From: Brachybacterium sp. UMB0905
GTDB taxonomy: Bacteria; Actinomycetota; Actinomycetes; Actinomycetales; Dermabacteraceae
Length of the DNA stretch: 25,272 bases
NCBI RefSeq assembly: GCF_002871795.1
Contig: NZ_PNHL01000023.1
Location: 1-25,272 of the forward strand
Direction of reading: 5' to 3'
Shown here: piece by piece, positions 24,206-25,272 of the stretch
Layout of the letters: every line of letters begins with the position of its first letter
How positions within the stretch are numbered: the stretch's first letter is position 1
Position numbers and translations under genes: made by a program
Notes under the pieces: model-generated
Seen by the model: only the letters and a program-made list of their open reading frames with translations
What the model was told of the DNA's origin: nothing
The model's database searches: none

Positions 24206-24957
24206 GCAGGTCTGCTCTCCCCGCACTAGACGCCCACGCCCACATCGCGCCGGACGTCACACCGACACAGATCGCGGCCCTCGGACAATCCGTCGTGTTC
24301 GCCATGACCCGGAGCCTGGACGAAGCCCGCAAAGTCAAGAACCGGCGAGATCCAGCGCTCGTTTGGGGGATCGGCGTCCACCCCGGCCTAGCGACAGCGC
24401 GCGAGGCATGGGACCCCGAACATTTCACCGCTCTGCTCGGCTCGTTCGCCCTGGTCGGGGAAATCGGTCTCGACCGCCGAGGCGGCGACCTGGTACGCCA
24501 GCGTTCGATCTTCAAGGACGTACTGAGCATCGTCCGCAGCGAACCGGTACTCGTCTCCATCCACAGCAACGGCCTCGCAACCGAGGTCGTCGAACACCTC
24601 CAGGCCGCCGGCATGCGCGGTGCGATCCTGCATTGGTTCAACGGTGATTCCACCGACATCGCTGGCGCGATTGAGACCGACGCGTACTTCTCGGTCAACG
24701 CCGCGATGTCCGAGGACCAGATCAGGCAACTGCCCCCGGAACGAGTCCTGTGCGAGACAGACTTCCCGACTCGCAAGATCCGGGCCCGCAAACCTGCCGA
24801 CACAGAGCGCATCGAACACCTGCTCAGCCAGATCTGGAACAAGACACCCGAAGAGGTCCGCGCCCGAACGTGGTGGAACCTGCGCACCCTGAGCGAACGC
24901 TCCGGCGCCATCGAACGCCTGCCAGAGGCAGTCGCCGACACCCTCCTCTACCTGTAG
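24202..24957 (+). CDS. qatD: QatD: TatD-family metal-dependent nuclease of the Qat system
   Basis: A 251-residue TatD-like amidohydrolase-fold enzyme. Metal-ligand motifs are DAHAH (10-14), GVHPG, VGEIGLDRR with the catalytic glutamate, SIHSNG, HWFNGD and ETDFP. All are present, so it is probably an active DNase or phosphohydrolase. ATG 24202 overlaps the qatC stop (ATGA), making it the last translationally coupled gene of the operon. Length is near the normal ~260 residues for TatD. Confidence 0.93.
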   Translation: MSRSALPALDAHAHIAPDVTPTQIAALGQSVVFAMTRSLDEARKVKNRRDPALVWGIGVHPGLATAREAWDPEHFTALLGSFALVGEIGLDRRGGDLVRQRSIFKDVLSIVRSEPVLVSIHSNGLATEVVEHLQAAGMRGAILHWFNGDSTDIAGAIETDAYFSVNAAMSEDQIRQLPPERVLCETDFPTRKIRARKPADTERIEHLLSQIWNKTPEEVRARTWWNLRTLSERSGAIERLPEAVADTLLYL

Positions 24958-25007
24958 ACGTGCGACGGCATGGTCTACCCAATGGGGACTGCCCGGCCGC
25001 GGCGTCT
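24958..25007. other. Short gap between convergent qatD and HTH gene
   Basis: Fifty bp without a gene. It holds an 8-bp palindrome GCCGCGGC followed by GTCTTTA, which might contribute to termination, but no convincing stem-loop with a T-run is present. Confidence 0.3.
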
Positions 25008-25272
25008 TTATCTGTCACGCCCCTGGGGGTCACGCAAAGCCACCCCCGCAGCGATCAGATGATTCCGAACTGTGCCCGCTGAGAACCCCTGGCGCTCACC
25101 AACACGTTCGAGCGACTCTCCGTTCGCATAACGCTGAACCATGTCGCGGACCTCTGCAGCGGAAGGGGTCGCCCGCCGTATGCGGACACCTCGCCTCGAT
25201 CTTTCATGGTGCTGCTGAGCGGCGGTGTCCGGCGTCGTTGCCGGTGTGCGCGAGCTGATTGTGGCATGAGGG
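25008..25272 (-). CDS. C-terminal part of a helix-turn-helix protein (resolvase/transposase-type HTH), cut by the window edge
   Basis: The minus strand has an open frame from the window edge to a TAA at 25008-25010, about 87 codons with no start in the window. Residues near the end read RATPSAAEVRDMVQRYANGE, then SLERVGERQGFSAGTVRNHL, then IAAGVALRDPQGRDR. This is a classic helix-turn-helix of the type ending serine resolvases and related regulators. Upstream residues are Thr/Arg/Gln-rich. It is convergent with qatD, 50 bp apart. Whether a recombinase catalytic domain lies beyond the edge cannot be seen. Confidence 0.75.
   Translation of the reverse strand, partial: PHATISSRTPATTPDTAAQQHHERSRRGVRIRRATPSAAEVRDMVQRYANGESLERVGERQGFSAGTVRNHLIAAGVALRDPQGRDR

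Noticed and set aside
20297..24957. A new queuosine-type DNA-modification (Dpd-like) cluster suggested by the QueC-like gene
   Set aside because: There are no other deazaguanine genes, and the four-gene order matches the known Qat system.
1..25272. CRISPR arrays, tRNA or rRNA genes
   Set aside because: No regularly spaced repeats or recognisable cloverleaf or rRNA sequence was seen on either strand.

Overview
The window is high-GC DNA with GTG and TTG starts, short intergenic gaps and actinobacterial-type MobF relaxases. It most likely comes from a mobile region (plasmid or integrated conjugative element) of an actinomycete, probably Micrococcales. The taxonomic call is inference; the nested structure described below is read directly from the bases.

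Outer layer (1-1493 and 19042-25272). A MobF relaxase/helicase gene (traA-like) is cut in two. The 5' piece carries the first helicase motifs and stops at a TAG at 1492-1494. The 3' piece resumes at 19042. Joining the pieces through a shared 10-bp sequence (ACCTCGGCTA, at 1484-1493 and 19042-19051) restores an in-frame helicase motif. Downstream of the 3' piece is a complete four-gene Qat anti-phage operon, qatABCD (20297-24957). A convergent gene for a helix-turn-helix protein enters from the right edge.

Inner layer (about 1484-19051, 17.56 kb). This is a large-serine-recombinase element. The integrase gene (17416-18993, minus strand) sits about 50 bp from the right junction. The attP rebuilt from the two ends is a near-perfect 54-bp palindrome. 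The element carries five blocks. (1) An ECF sigma factor and a chain of ABC-transporter genes: membrane proteins, two ATPases, a lipoprotein and a large permease. Two matching bipartite promoter-like motifs lie before the sigma gene and before the second transcription block. (2) An AraC-family regulator. (3) An intact MobF relaxase of its own, with palindromes upstream that are candidates for oriT. (4) A TetR regulator divergent from an ABC-2-like membrane protein and a class A flavoprotein monooxygenase, which looks like a resistance module. (5) A gene of unknown function whose ribosome-binding site lies in a hairpin, and a small ORF, next to the integrase.

The element has a relaxase and an integrase, but no coupling protein or type IV secretion genes are visible. 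It therefore looks like a mobilizable element that has entered, and inactivated, the relaxase gene of another mobile element. Its own relaxase differs at the core of the target site, which would protect it from self-insertion.
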